Source of the DNA: an uncultured Flavobacterium sp.
GTDB lineage: Bacteria; Bacteroidota; Bacteroidia; Flavobacteriales; Flavobacteriaceae
Reading direction: 5' to 3'
DNA: 17,746 nucleotides
Assembly (NCBI RefSeq): GCF_963422545.1
Contig: NZ_OY730235.1
Coordinates: forward strand, 1-17,746
A program made the translations under genes and the position numbers. Each line of letters starts with the position of its first letter. The stretch's first letter is position 1. Below the pieces are notes generated by a model. The model was not told where the DNA came from. It was given only the letters and a program-made list of their open reading frames with translations, and ran no database searches. Positions 1 to 7,635 of this stretch are shown here, in pieces.

Positions 1-1214
1 CAGTCAAAATTCTCCTTTTTACAAAAGACTTTTTGCAGGACAAAATATTGATATTTCGAAAATTAAAACACTCGAAGATTTACAACATTTACCTGTAACT
101 ACAAAGAAGATTTACAACAATACAATGATGATTTTTTGTGTGTTCCGCAACATAAAATTATCGATTATGCCACGACTTCTGGTACTTTAGGCGATCCTGT
201 TACTTTTGGTTTAACCGATACTGACCTGGACAGATTGGCTTATAATGAAGCAATTTCATTTGCCTGCGCTGGGATTGCTGAAGGCGATGTGGTACAATTA
301 ATGACTACAATTGACCGAAAATTTATGGCCGGTTTGGCTTATTTTCTTGGATTAAGAAACTAAAAGTTGGCGTAATTCGTGTTGGAGCCGGAATTCCGGA
401 AATGCAATGGGATTCGATTTTAAAATATAATCCCAGTTATTTAATTACCGTTCCATCATTTTTATTGAAGTTAATTGAATATGCCGAAATTCATGGAATC
501 GATTATAATAATTCAAGTATAAAAGGTGCTATTTGTATTGGGGAATCTTTACGAAATCAGGATTTTTCGATGAATACTTTATCTGAAAAAATCAAAGATA
601 AATGGAATATTAAGTTATTCTCTACTTATGCTTCTACAGAAATGAGTACGGCTTTTACCGAATGTGAACACGGAATTGGCGGTCATCATCATCCGGAATT
701 AATTATTGTTGAAGTCTTGGATGAAAATAATATTCCGGTAAAAAACGGAGAAATCGGGGAATTAACCTTTACTACTTTAGGGATTGAAGCGATGCCTTTA
801 TTGCGTTTTAAAACCGGTGATGTCGTTCAATTGCATAGTGAGCCTTGCGCTTGCGGAAGAAATACTTTGCGTGTTGGTCCGGTTATTGGCCGTAAAAAAC
901 ACATGATTAAATATAAAGGCACAACTCTTTATCCGCCAGCGATGAATGATGTTTTGAGTGGTTTTGATAATATCGAAAATCATATTATCGAAATTTCTAC
1001 CAATGATTTAGGCACTGATGAAATCGTGATAAAAATTGCCGTTAAAAGCCAAACTCCAGAATTTTTACAGGAAATCAAAGATCACTTTAGAGCCAAACTA
1101 CGAGTAACTCCCAAGATTGAATTCGCCTCAAAAGAAACATTAAATCCGTTAGTTTTTAACCCTATGAGCCGAAAACCAATTCGGTTTTTCGATTACAGAA
1201 AAACGACCATCTAG
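1..1214 (+). pseudogene. Phenylacetate-CoA ligase-like AMP-forming enzyme, 5' partial, two frameshifts
   Basis: The gene enters from the left edge and would encode an adenylate-forming enzyme of the PaaK family, which joins a carboxylic acid to CoA through an acyl-AMP. The coding sequence lies in three frames. Positions 2-106 give SQNSPFYKRLF through LPVTTK. Positions 106-360 give EDLQQYNDDFL onward with the AMP-binding loop TTSGTLGDPV. Positions 360-1214 give LKVGVIRVGAG to the stop. Each junction (about 106 and about 358) is fixed by restoring one lost base, in GG and AAA runs. The longest intact piece starts at the ATG at 402 and holds the C-terminal half, including EPCACGR and a late lysine-rich region. 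About 30 N-terminal residues lie off the window. Substrate is unknown. It is either a decayed gene or an intact one with sequencing errors; the family call is firm, the pseudogene status is not. Confidence 0.75.
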
Positions 1215-1223
1215 TTTTTTTTC

Positions 1224-1303
1224 ACCATATAAGTAATATAAGTTCATGTAAAAGATTGCGTAAATTGCGCTTTAATTAAATGAACTTATATTACTTATAT
1301 GGT
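1224..1303. repeat. 24-bp perfect inverted repeat (long hairpin)
   Basis: Bases 1224-1247 and 1280-1303 are exact reverse complements over 24 bp, separated by a 32-base spacer. After a two-base mismatch, the T run at 1218-1221 can also pair with the A run at 1306-1309. The arms are built on ATATAAGTAATATAAG and its complement. No T run follows the hairpin on either strand, so a plain intrinsic terminator is unlikely. The element sits between the ligase gene and dusB. From memory, similar arms recur between genes in Flavobacterium genomes, which would make this a REP-like element; I could not check that here. Confidence 0.8.
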
Positions 1304-1341
1304 TTAAAATTACTCCTCAAAATCAAGCTTTTAATGTTTTG

Positions 1342-1371
1342 TTGTGAATTGAACTAAATGTTGTAATTTTG
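1342..1371 (+). promoter_or_regulatory. Bacteroidetes-type promoter for dusB
   Basis: TTG at 1342-1344 and TAATTTTG at 1364-1371 match the -33 TTG and -7 TAnnTTTG elements, with a 19-base spacer. Transcription would begin near 1375-1378, which leaves a leader of only about 10 bases before the ATG at 1387. Confidence 0.6.
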
Positions 1372-1386
1372 CACAAAATATTGAAG

Positions 1387-2379
1387 ATGGTCAAGATTGG
1401 CAACATAGAATTACCCGAATTTCCTTTACTACTTGCTCCGATGGAAGATGTGAGTGATCCACCGTTTCGCAGATTATGCAAAACGCATGGCGCTGACTTA
1501 ATGTATTCTGAATTTATTTCATCAGAAGGATTAATTCGTGATGCTATCAAAAGTAGAATGAAGTTGGATATTTTTGATTACGAACGTCCGGTTGGAATTC
1601 AGATTTTTGGTGGAGACGAAGAAGCAATGGCGCTTTCGTCTAAAATTGTTTCGACGGTAAAACCTGATTTAGTTGATATTAACTTTGGATGTCCGGTAAA
1701 AAAAGTAGTTTGTAAAGGTGCCGGAGCCGGAGTTTTGAAAGATGTTGATTTGATGGTTCGTTTAACAAAAGCCGTGATTAGAAGTACTGATTTACCGGTT
1801 ACTGTAAAAACACGTTTAGGTTGGGACGATAGCTCGATTAATATTGACGAAGTTGCCGAAAGATTACAAGACATTGGTGTTCAAGCTTTGACGATTCACG
1901 CCAGAACTCGTGCACAAATGTATAAAGGTCACGCCGATTGGTCGCATATTGCACGTGTAAAAAACAATCCTAGAATTACAATGCCAATTTTTGGAAATGG
2001 CGATATCGACAGTCCTGAAAAAGCATTAAAATATAAAAATGAATACGGTATTGACGGAATCATGATTGGTCGTGCCGCGATTGGTTATCCGTGGATTTTT
2101 AACGAAATCAAACATTTCTTTAAAACCGGAGAGCACTTACCTGCTCCAACTGTTGTTAATCGTGTTGAAGCTGCCAGAAACCATTTAATGTGGTCTATGG
2201 AATGGAAAGGTGAACGTTTGGGAATTGTAGAAATGCGTCGTCATTATACCAATTATTTTAAAGGAATTCACTCTTTTAAAGAATTCAAACAAAAATTAGT
2301 TACAACTGATGCACCTGAAGATTTATTCACTATTATGAAAGAAATTGAACAGGTTTATGCAGAATATGAATTTGTTTAA
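1387..2379 (+). CDS. dusB: tRNA-dihydrouridine synthase (DusB type)
   Basis: FMN-dependent enzyme that reduces uridine to dihydrouridine in the D-loop of tRNA, using NADPH; cytoplasmic. The 330-residue product has the family signatures in order: LAPMEDVSDPPFR near residues 17-28, DINFGCPVKKV at 97-107 with the catalytic cysteine at about 102, KTRLGWDD near 140, TIHARTRAQMYKGHADW in the middle of the TIM barrel, then FGNGDI and IGRAAIGYPW, which bind the flavin phosphate. I chose the ATG at 1387. A TTG at 1369 is in frame but lies inside the -7 promoter box, and MVKIGNIELPEFPLLLAPM is the usual family start. The gene stands alone with its own promoter and a strong terminator. It is intact and full length. 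Assignment to DusB rather than another Dus subgroup is from overall similarity. Confidence 0.93.
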   Translation: MVKIGNIELPEFPLLLAPMEDVSDPPFRRLCKTHGADLMYSEFISSEGLIRDAIKSRMKLDIFDYERPVGIQIFGGDEEAMALSSKIVSTVKPDLVDINFGCPVKKVVCKGAGAGVLKDVDLMVRLTKAVIRSTDLPVTVKTRLGWDDSSINIDEVAERLQDIGVQALTIHARTRAQMYKGHADWSHIARVKNNPRITMPIFGNGDIDSPEKALKYKNEYGIDGIMIGRAAIGYPWIFNEIKHFFKTGEHLPAPTVVNRVEAARNHLMWSMEWKGERLGIVEMRRHYTNYFKGIHSFKEFKQKLVTTDAPEDLFTIMKEIEQVYAEYEFV

Positions 2380-2425
2380 AATATAATTATAGTCGCAGTT
2401 TAAAACTTTGGCAAAAATCTTAACA

Positions 2426-2460
2426 AAAAAGACCTTCAAAATTGAAGGTCTTTTTTTATT
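2426..2460. terminator. Bidirectional intrinsic terminator between dusB and the MATE gene
   Basis: GACCTTCAA (2431-2439) pairs with TTGAAGGTC (2442-2450). The stem is extended by an A run at 2425-2430 against T at 2451-2457. The T run follows on + and the A run becomes a U run on -, so it can end both convergent transcripts. Confidence 0.9.
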
Positions 2461-2465
2461 ATAAA

Positions 2466-3893
2466 CTATACTTGAACTCTTTTCCACTTTCCTCTTTTAT
2501 AAAAGAAAATCCCAGCGAGAGTTATAGCGGTTTCTGCAACCGGAATTGCAATGAAAACACCTGTTGGTCCCATATTAAAATGTTTTGCTAATGCATACGC
2601 TAGCGGAATCTGGAACAGCCAAAAACCAAAGAAATTAATTCCGGTTGGTGTCCAGGTATCTCCTGCTCCATTAAATGTATTAATCAAAACCATTCCGATT
2701 CCGTAAAAGATAAATCCAATACTCATAATTTGCAAAGCTTCTACTGCAATGGCTTTTACTATTTCATCATTGGTAAAAAACGAAATAATATATTGACCAA
2801 AACCTAAGGTAATCACCATAATGCTTGCCATAAAAATGACATTATATCTTGCTGTTGTATATACTGATTTCTCTGCACGCTCGATTTGTTTTGCTCCTAA
2901 GTTTTGCCCAACCAAAGTTGCTGCCGCATTACTTAATCCCCAAGCCGGAAGTATAAAAAACATCATAATTCTCAGGGCCGTTTGATAGCCCGCCGAACCA
3001 TGATCTCCTCCAGTTGTGGCAACCAACTGCGCCAGAAAAATCCAGCTGCAAGATGCAATTACAAATTGTAAAATTCCCGGAGCAGCGATTTTTATCAATG
3101 CTTTTATTTGTATAAAATCAGGAACAAAATAAGAGATCTTTATCTTCAAAACTCCATTTCCTGAAAATAAGTGATAAACTTGATACAACACTCCAATGCT
3201 TCTTCCTAAAGTAGTAGCTAAAGCTGCACCAATTAATCCGAAGGCCGGAATTGGACCAAAACCATTAATAAGTATCGGACATAAAATAATATTGCAAATA
3301 TTGGCTAACCAAAGGCTTCTCATTGCAATTGCGGCATTTCCTGCTCCACGAAAAATTCCGTTAATCAAAAACAAAAGCATAATACACAAACTTGAGCCTA
3401 TCATAATTTGCGTAAATCTATAACCGTGTTCTGCCGCATCTACAGATGCGCCCATAAACAGCAGAATATCTTTGGCGTATATAACTCCAAAAACGCTCAT
3501 AATACTGTTAACAACGCATGCAACAAGAATAGCCTGCATTCCTGCTTTTGAGGCAGCGACAGGGTCTTTTTCGCCTATACGTCTGGCTACAACTGCGGTT
3601 GCAGCCATACTCATTCCTATTGCTAATGAATATATTATGGCAAGTACAGATTCTGTTAATCCAACGGTTTGAATGGCAAAACTGCTATGCTCTAAATGTC
3701 CTACGAAATATAAATCGACTAAGGCAAAAACCGATTCCATCATCATTTCTAAAACCATCGGAATGGCTAATAGAATAACTGCTTTTTTGATGCTTCCGGC
3801 TGTATAATCAAAAGATTCATCTCCTTTGATTGCCTGTTTTAATGTAGTGAAAATTTTAGAAAATAAACTTTTCTTTATTGTAGTTTCTGTCAT
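2466..3893 (-). CDS. MATE family efflux transporter
   Basis: Inner-membrane antiporter of the multidrug and toxin extrusion family, which exports cationic compounds using a Na+ or H+ gradient. The 475-residue protein has about twelve membrane spans in two similar halves. The first opens near residue 35 with KKAVILLAIPMVLEMMMESV followed by LVDLYFVGHL. The second opens near residue 270 with ALIKIAAPGILQFVIAS and contains GLSNAAATLVGQNLG, a typical mid-family motif. A polar N-terminal stretch of about 30 residues precedes the first helix. The start is the ATG at 3893. The 170-base upstream gap shows no clear promoter: TACGTTTA on the - strand near 3952 is one base off the -7 consensus and lacks a TTG. 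The gene appears to be a single unit ending at the terminator shared with dusB. Substrate cannot be told. Confidence 0.93.
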   Translation of the reverse strand: MTETTIKKSLFSKIFTTLKQAIKGDESFDYTAGSIKKAVILLAIPMVLEMMMESVFALVDLYFVGHLEHSSFAIQTVGLTESVLAIIYSLAIGMSMAATAVVARRIGEKDPVAASKAGMQAILVACVVNSIMSVFGVIYAKDILLFMGASVDAAEHGYRFTQIMIGSSLCIMLLFLINGIFRGAGNAAIAMRSLWLANICNIILCPILINGFGPIPAFGLIGAALATTLGRSIGVLYQVYHLFSGNGVLKIKISYFVPDFIQIKALIKIAAPGILQFVIASCSWIFLAQLVATTGGDHGSAGYQTALRIMMFFILPAWGLSNAAATLVGQNLGAKQIERAEKSVYTTARYNVIFMASIMVITLGFGQYIISFFTNDEIVKAIAVEALQIMSIGFIFYGIGMVLINTFNGAGDTWTPTGINFFGFWLFQIPLAYALAKHFNMGPTGVFIAIPVAETAITLAGIFFYKRGKWKRVQV

Positions 3894-4063
3894 GATATGT
3901 TAGGATAAATGATAAAATTAGTCCAGATGTAATAATCTGAACTCGAGAAAATAAACGTAAGTATCCTAATTATTTGAAAAAATAAAATAGGATTAGGCAG
4001 AAACAATCATAAACTGTAGATTTTGAGACTATAAATATAGGTAATATTTTTTGAGTAGAAATA

Positions 4064-5263
4064 CTAATCTAACAGCTTTTTACTTACTCGGCTACTTGCA
4101 ATCAATGATGCCACAAAACCAAGTGAAACAATAGTTCCCATAACAATAAGAACATTTTCTAAATTAAAAACTACCGGATAAGCCAAAGTTGGCGTAAGCA
4201 TAATCATCTCATACTTTTGTTGTAGAACAACTAAAATGATTCCTAAAAGAAGCCCAATTAACCCTCCAAAAACACTCAACAAAGTTCCCTGAAGCAAAAA
4301 TATTTTTCGTAAATGATTGATTTCTGTTCCAAGATTAAAAAGAGTTTTCAGGTTTCCTTTTTTCTCTAAAATCATCATTATTAAAGCTCCGATTAAGTTA
4401 AAAAGTGCTACAATAATTACCAAAGTAAAAATCAGATAAACAGCAATATTTTCAGTATTGAGCATCTTATACAAAGATTCGTTAAGCTGCGCTCTGTTTT
4501 TAATTGTAATTTTATTATGAAAGATTCCTTTGAGCTTTGCTCCAATAGCTGCTTCATCTGCATCATCTTTCAAATTAAATTCGATGCCTGAAATCTGATT
4601 GGGTTTGTACATTAATAATTCCTGAGCTAAACCCAAATCGGCAAACACATATTTTGAATCCAAATCTTCGCTGATAGAATAAATTCCAACCGGCAAAACA
4701 TCTGTTTTATTAAATGCATCATCCGGATTTTCTATACCGCCTTTTCCAGGTTTGGGAGCAAATATCTGCAACGGATTTTCGAAATCAAGAATTCCTAACG
4801 AAAAATCACGCGAAATACCATATCCTATCACAACTTGATAAGTGTCCGGTTTTAGCCATTGTCCGTTAAAAAGTTTTTTTCTGATATCGTTAACCACAGG
4901 ATAATTATGATCAACACCTTTTAGATAGGTTACTTTTTGCTTGTCTTTAAACAAAAACAAAACACGTTCTTCGATAATTTTAGTGTATAAAACAACACCA
5001 TCAATTTTTTTTATCTGACTTTCCTGATCCGGTGTAACTAAAAAGGATTTACCTAAAGTACTGGTAATTTTTAAATCCGGATCTATTTCATTTGTAAACG
5101 AAAGACTGAACACTTTTAATCCGCTAAAAACGGACAAAACCACAAACAAAGCCATTGTGCCAACAATAATTCCCATGCTGGCAATGCGATTAATGATATT
5201 AATAGCATTGTTTTTACTTCTGCTAAAAATATAACGTTTGGCTATGTAAAGGGGGAAATTCAA
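4064..5263 (-). CDS. ABC transporter permease, LolC/LolE-FtsX type
   Basis: Membrane subunit of an ABC system of the lipoprotein-releasing (LolCDE) or MacB type. The 399-residue protein has one N-terminal span (about residues 28-48, in MGIIVGTMALFVVLSVF), a large periplasmic domain of about 220 residues, and three C-terminal spans (about 272-295, 317-343 and 368-390) that form the FtsX domain. MNFPLYIAKRYIFSR is typical of LolC/E amino ends. The likely start is TTG at 5263, one base after the rbfA stop, so translation is probably coupled to rbfA. No ATPase partner (LolD) is encoded in this window. A role in moving lipoproteins from the inner membrane is inferred from the family only. No convincing terminator follows the stop at 4064. 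Confidence 0.88.
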   Translation of the reverse strand: MNFPLYIAKRYIFSRSKNNAINIINRIASMGIIVGTMALFVVLSVFSGLKVFSLSFTNEIDPDLKITSTLGKSFLVTPDQESQIKKIDGVVLYTKIIEERVLFLFKDKQKVTYLKGVDHNYPVVNDIRKKLFNGQWLKPDTYQVVIGYGISRDFSLGILDFENPLQIFAPKPGKGGIENPDDAFNKTDVLPVGIYSISEDLDSKYVFADLGLAQELLMYKPNQISGIEFNLKDDADEAAIGAKLKGIFHNKITIKNRAQLNESLYKMLNTENIAVYLIFTLVIIVALFNLIGALIMMILEKKGNLKTLFNLGTEINHLRKIFLLQGTLLSVFGGLIGLLLGIILVVLQQKYEMIMLTPTLAYPVVFNLENVLIVMGTIVSLGFVASLIASSRVSKKLLD

Positions 5264-5264
5264 T

Positions 5265-5657
5265 TTATGATTTTCTTCTTTTTTCTAAAAGATCACGATT
5301 CTCAATTGGGTTTTCTCTATTTGATAAAGCATTGTCGATTTTTTCGATATAATCTAAAGAGTCATCGATAAAAAATACCAAATTTGGTACACGACGCAAT
5401 TGCAAACGCACGCGCTGAGACAAATCGTGTTTAATTAAGGTCGTATTTGATTTTATACCTTCTAAAGTTTCTTTTGCTTTATCTTGAGGGAAAATGCTTA
5501 AATACACTGTTGCCACAGATAAATCTGAAGTAACACTAACTTTGGATACCGAAATTACCAAATTACTAATTCCGTTTTTTCGCACTTCACCTTGCAAAAT
5601 ATCAACCAAATCTTTTTGGATGACACCGCCTATTTTTTTCTGTCTATTTGTTTCCAT
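5265..5657 (-). CDS. rbfA: 30S ribosome-binding factor RbfA
   Basis: Assembly factor that binds the pre-30S subunit and helps mature the 5' end of 16S rRNA. The 130-residue product has the single KH-type fold of the family: METNRQKKIGGVIQKDL at the start, then ISVSKVSVTSDLSVATVYLS (about residues 36-55), and RVRLQLRRVPNLVFFIDDSLD (about 82-102), the most conserved part. A charged tail (ENPIENRDLLEKRRKS) ends the protein. The ATG at 5657 lies only four bases below a near-perfect promoter box, so the mRNA may be leaderless. The next gene, the ABC permease, begins one base after the rbfA stop. Confidence 0.93.
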   Translation of the reverse strand: METNRQKKIGGVIQKDLVDILQGEVRKNGISNLVISVSKVSVTSDLSVATVYLSIFPQDKAKETLEGIKSNTTLIKHDLSQRVRLQLRRVPNLVFFIDDSLDYIEKIDNALSNRENPIENRDLLEKRRKS

Positions 5658-5661
5658 AATG

Positions 5662-5690
5662 CAAAAATACTATTTTTAAATTTCAATCAA
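5662..5690 (-). promoter_or_regulatory. rbfA-permease promoter, very close to the start codon
   Basis: Read on the - strand, TTG (5690-5688) and TATTTTTG (5669-5662) fit the -33/-7 Bacteroidetes consensus with an 18-base spacer. The box ends four bases before the rbfA ATG, so the transcript should begin at or next to that ATG. Confidence 0.7.
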
Positions 5691-5806
5691 TACAATTTCA
5701 AATGAACAATAGGATCATTTTTGCATTCTAGCCAAATTTTGTTTCATTTTGAGTACTTTTTCTAACAAAATCATACCAAATCCCGTTTTTGCTTTAGTGT
5801 TTTTTC

Positions 5807-5844
5807 CTGATAAAACGAATGATAAAAATCATACTTTTTATCAG
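5807..5844. promoter_or_regulatory. Dyad and direct repeat upstream of the CBS gene
   Basis: GATAAAAA (5821-5828) pairs perfectly with TTTTTATC (5835-5842). A second copy, CTGATAAAA (5807-5815), can pair instead with TTTTATCAG (5836-5844). The TGATAAAA direct repeat has a 12-base period. A weak -7 box, CATATTTG (5855-5862), follows without a -33 TTG. This could be an operator or alternative hairpin pair; AT-rich chance pairing is possible. Confidence 0.35.
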
Positions 5845-5887
5845 ATTTATTCTACATATTTGAGTTAAATATAACAACACATTTATT

Positions 5888-6307
5888 ATGAAAAAGAGAG
5901 AACCAATAAGCCACATTATGACCAAAAGCGTCATTACTGCAAATGAAAATGATGATCTGAGAAAAGTAGTTGAAAAACTAAAACAAAACACAATTCGTCA
6001 CATTCCCATTATTAAAGGAAAAGAAGTAACTGGTATTATAAGTCGTACAGACATAAACCGATTGACTTTTGGAGCTTTATTTGAAGGTCAGGACGGAGCT
6101 GACGAAGCTATTCTTGATATGTTAACTATTTCACAGGTTATGACTTCAAAACCCAAAACCGTTTCATCAAATACTATAATAAGGGATTTAGCCGAAATCT
6201 TCGTGAAAGAAGAATTCCACGCTTTACCAGTAGTCGACAACGGAGAATTAAAAGGTATTGTTACAACTACTGATGTTGTTAAATACTTTTTAGAACAATA
6301 TGATTAA
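5888..6307 (+). CDS. Two-CBS-domain protein
   Basis: Small cytoplasmic protein of 139 residues made only of a tandem CBS (Bateman) module, a fold that binds adenosine nucleotides such as AMP, ATP or S-adenosylmethionine and acts as an energy or ligand sensor. CBS1 covers about residues 8-62 (ISHIMTKSVITANENDDL, then RHIPIIKGKEVTGIISRTDI). CBS2 covers about 82-137 (ISQVMTSKPKTVSSNT, then HALPVVDNGELKGIVTTTDV). The GIISRTDI and GIVTTTDV segments hold the Thr/Asp residues that commonly contact ribose and phosphate. There is no effector domain, so it must act through a partner, which the neighbours do not reveal. It has its own unit: divergent from rbfA upstream and ended by a strong terminator. 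Start is the ATG at 5888. Confidence 0.93.
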   Translation: MKKREPISHIMTKSVITANENDDLRKVVEKLKQNTIRHIPIIKGKEVTGIISRTDINRLTFGALFEGQDGADEAILDMLTISQVMTSKPKTVSSNTIIRDLAEIFVKEEFHALPVVDNGELKGIVTTTDVVKYFLEQYD

Positions 6308-6322
6308 GTATATTTCAATCAT

Positions 6323-6354
6323 AAAAAAGGGAGCTAAATAAGCTCCCTTTTTTT
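6323..6354. terminator. Bidirectional terminator between CBS gene and envelope operon
   Basis: GGGAGCT (6329-6335) pairs with AGCTCCC (6341-6347) around the loop AAATA. Flanking A6 (6323-6328) and T7 (6348-6354) extend the stem and supply a U run in both directions. It overlaps the stop codon of the EnvC-like gene on the - strand. Confidence 0.92.
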
Positions 6355-7612
6355 ATCTGTTTTGAATCCAGCCTCTTGGATCAGCGTATGTTGAGTTTTG
6401 CGAAATACAAAATTTCATTGTTGTTTTTCCTGTCTCCGGGCTTGTTCTAATTTTACCTATACTTTGTTTAATAGTAACTTTATCTCCTTTATCTACACTT
6501 ACAGAACTTAAATTCTGATACACTGAGAAATAATCTCCATGTTGAATAATTACCATTTTATTTATCGGAGATAAAACAATTACACTGGTTACTTCACCTG
6601 CAAAAACTGCTCTTGCGCTGGATCCGGATTCTGTAGTAATTTCGACTCCATTATTATGAATCGTCACAGAATTATATAATGGATGCGGCTGGTCTCCAAA
6701 TCCTTGAGAAATAAATCCTTTTTCAACCGGCCAAGGCAATCTTCCTCTATTTGCTTTAAAGTCGGCAGCTAAAATTTTATTTTCTGGTGTTAACTCAATT
6801 TTTGATGATGAAACCGGAGCTTTTGCCGCCGCCGCTGTACTTGAATTATTTTCTTTTGCTCTTTCTAATGCTGCTTTTCTATTTGCTTCGGCAATTGCCT
6901 CACGAATTAAACGATCAATTTGTCTGTCAATTCTTTTTGACTCGCTTTGTTTCGCTCTTATGTCTGCTAAGATTTTACCTTTATCTTTCTTGATAGAATT
7001 AACTAACTTTTGTTGTTCTTTCTTTTCAACTTCTAAACTTTGTTTCTCCTTTTCATTTTCTGCAATGATCTTCTTCTTAACCTGTCTTTGCCCATTTAAT
7101 CTCGCATTATAATCAACTAATTCATTTGTTTTAGATTGAATTTCTAAACCTTGATTTTTTCTGAAATTAGTATATTGTTTTAAATATTGTGCTCTTTTAT
7201 AAGCTTGCAAAAAATTTTCTGAAGATAAAATAAACATTGCTCTACTTTGTTCAGAACGACTTTTGTATGATTTCAAGATCATTTTGGCATAATCTGCTTT
7301 TAAAACTGTCAATTCTTTTGTTAGTTTATTAACCTTAACCTGATTAATATACATATCGTTGCTCAACAGTTTTTCTTGCTTTGCCGTAGTAGTAATCAGT
7401 TTCTCTTTTAGTTTGATTTTATTCGCCTGAATTAAAAAAACATTTACTGCTGATTTTTCTTTTTTCTTTACTGATTGCAATATCTTTTCGTTATCTCTAA
7501 TTTCTTGCTGAATTTGAGCTTTACGTTGTTCCAGTTTTTCTTGTTGCGAATCTTGCGCCCACATAAAAGTAGTGGCACAAATAAAAATTAGGCTTAGGAG
7601 AAATTTTGGCAT
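6353..7612 (-). CDS. EnvC-like murein hydrolase activator with degenerate LytM (M23) domain
   Basis: Exported protein of 419 residues. A signal peptide (MPKFLLSLIFICATTFMWAQ) is followed by long charged coiled coils (about residues 22-255), an Ala/Ser-rich linker (about 256-275) and a C-terminal LytM fold (about 295-416). The fold keeps GFGDQPHPLYNSV and HGDYFSVYQNL, but the zinc ligands are damaged: the usual HxGVDI reads HNNGVEI (319-325), HL becomes NL (about 367), and the HLHFEI motif reads TMKFCI (398-403). It is therefore probably non-catalytic and activates an amidase during cell separation, as EnvC and NlpD do. I chose the ATG at 7612 because it begins the signal peptide directly; a TTG at 7633 would add seven charged residues. 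It is the last gene of the envelope operon. Confidence 0.88.
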   Translation of the reverse strand: MPKFLLSLIFICATTFMWAQDSQQEKLEQRKAQIQQEIRDNEKILQSVKKKEKSAVNVFLIQANKIKLKEKLITTTAKQEKLLSNDMYINQVKVNKLTKELTVLKADYAKMILKSYKSRSEQSRAMFILSSENFLQAYKRAQYLKQYTNFRKNQGLEIQSKTNELVDYNARLNGQRQVKKKIIAENEKEKQSLEVEKKEQQKLVNSIKKDKGKILADIRAKQSESKRIDRQIDRLIREAIAEANRKAALERAKENNSSTAAAAKAPVSSSKIELTPENKILAADFKANRGRLPWPVEKGFISQGFGDQPHPLYNSVTIHNNGVEITTESGSSARAVFAGEVTSVIVLSPINKMVIIQHGDYFSVYQNLSSVSVDKGDKVTIKQSIGKIRTSPETGKTTMKFCISQNSTYADPRGWIQNR

Positions 7613-7635
7613 GTTTCTTTTTTCTTTTTGCAAAT

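Noticed and set aside
1369..1386. TTG start 18 bases upstream for dusB
   Set aside because: It overlaps the -7 promoter box TAATTTTG, and the family normally begins at the ATG at 1387.
3196..3778. Hydrophobic + strand reading frames inside the MATE gene
   Set aside because: They are antisense shadows of a conserved membrane protein with no promoter or family resemblance.
7613..7633. TTG start for the EnvC-like gene
   Set aside because: It would place seven charged residues before an otherwise complete signal peptide that begins at the ATG at 7612.
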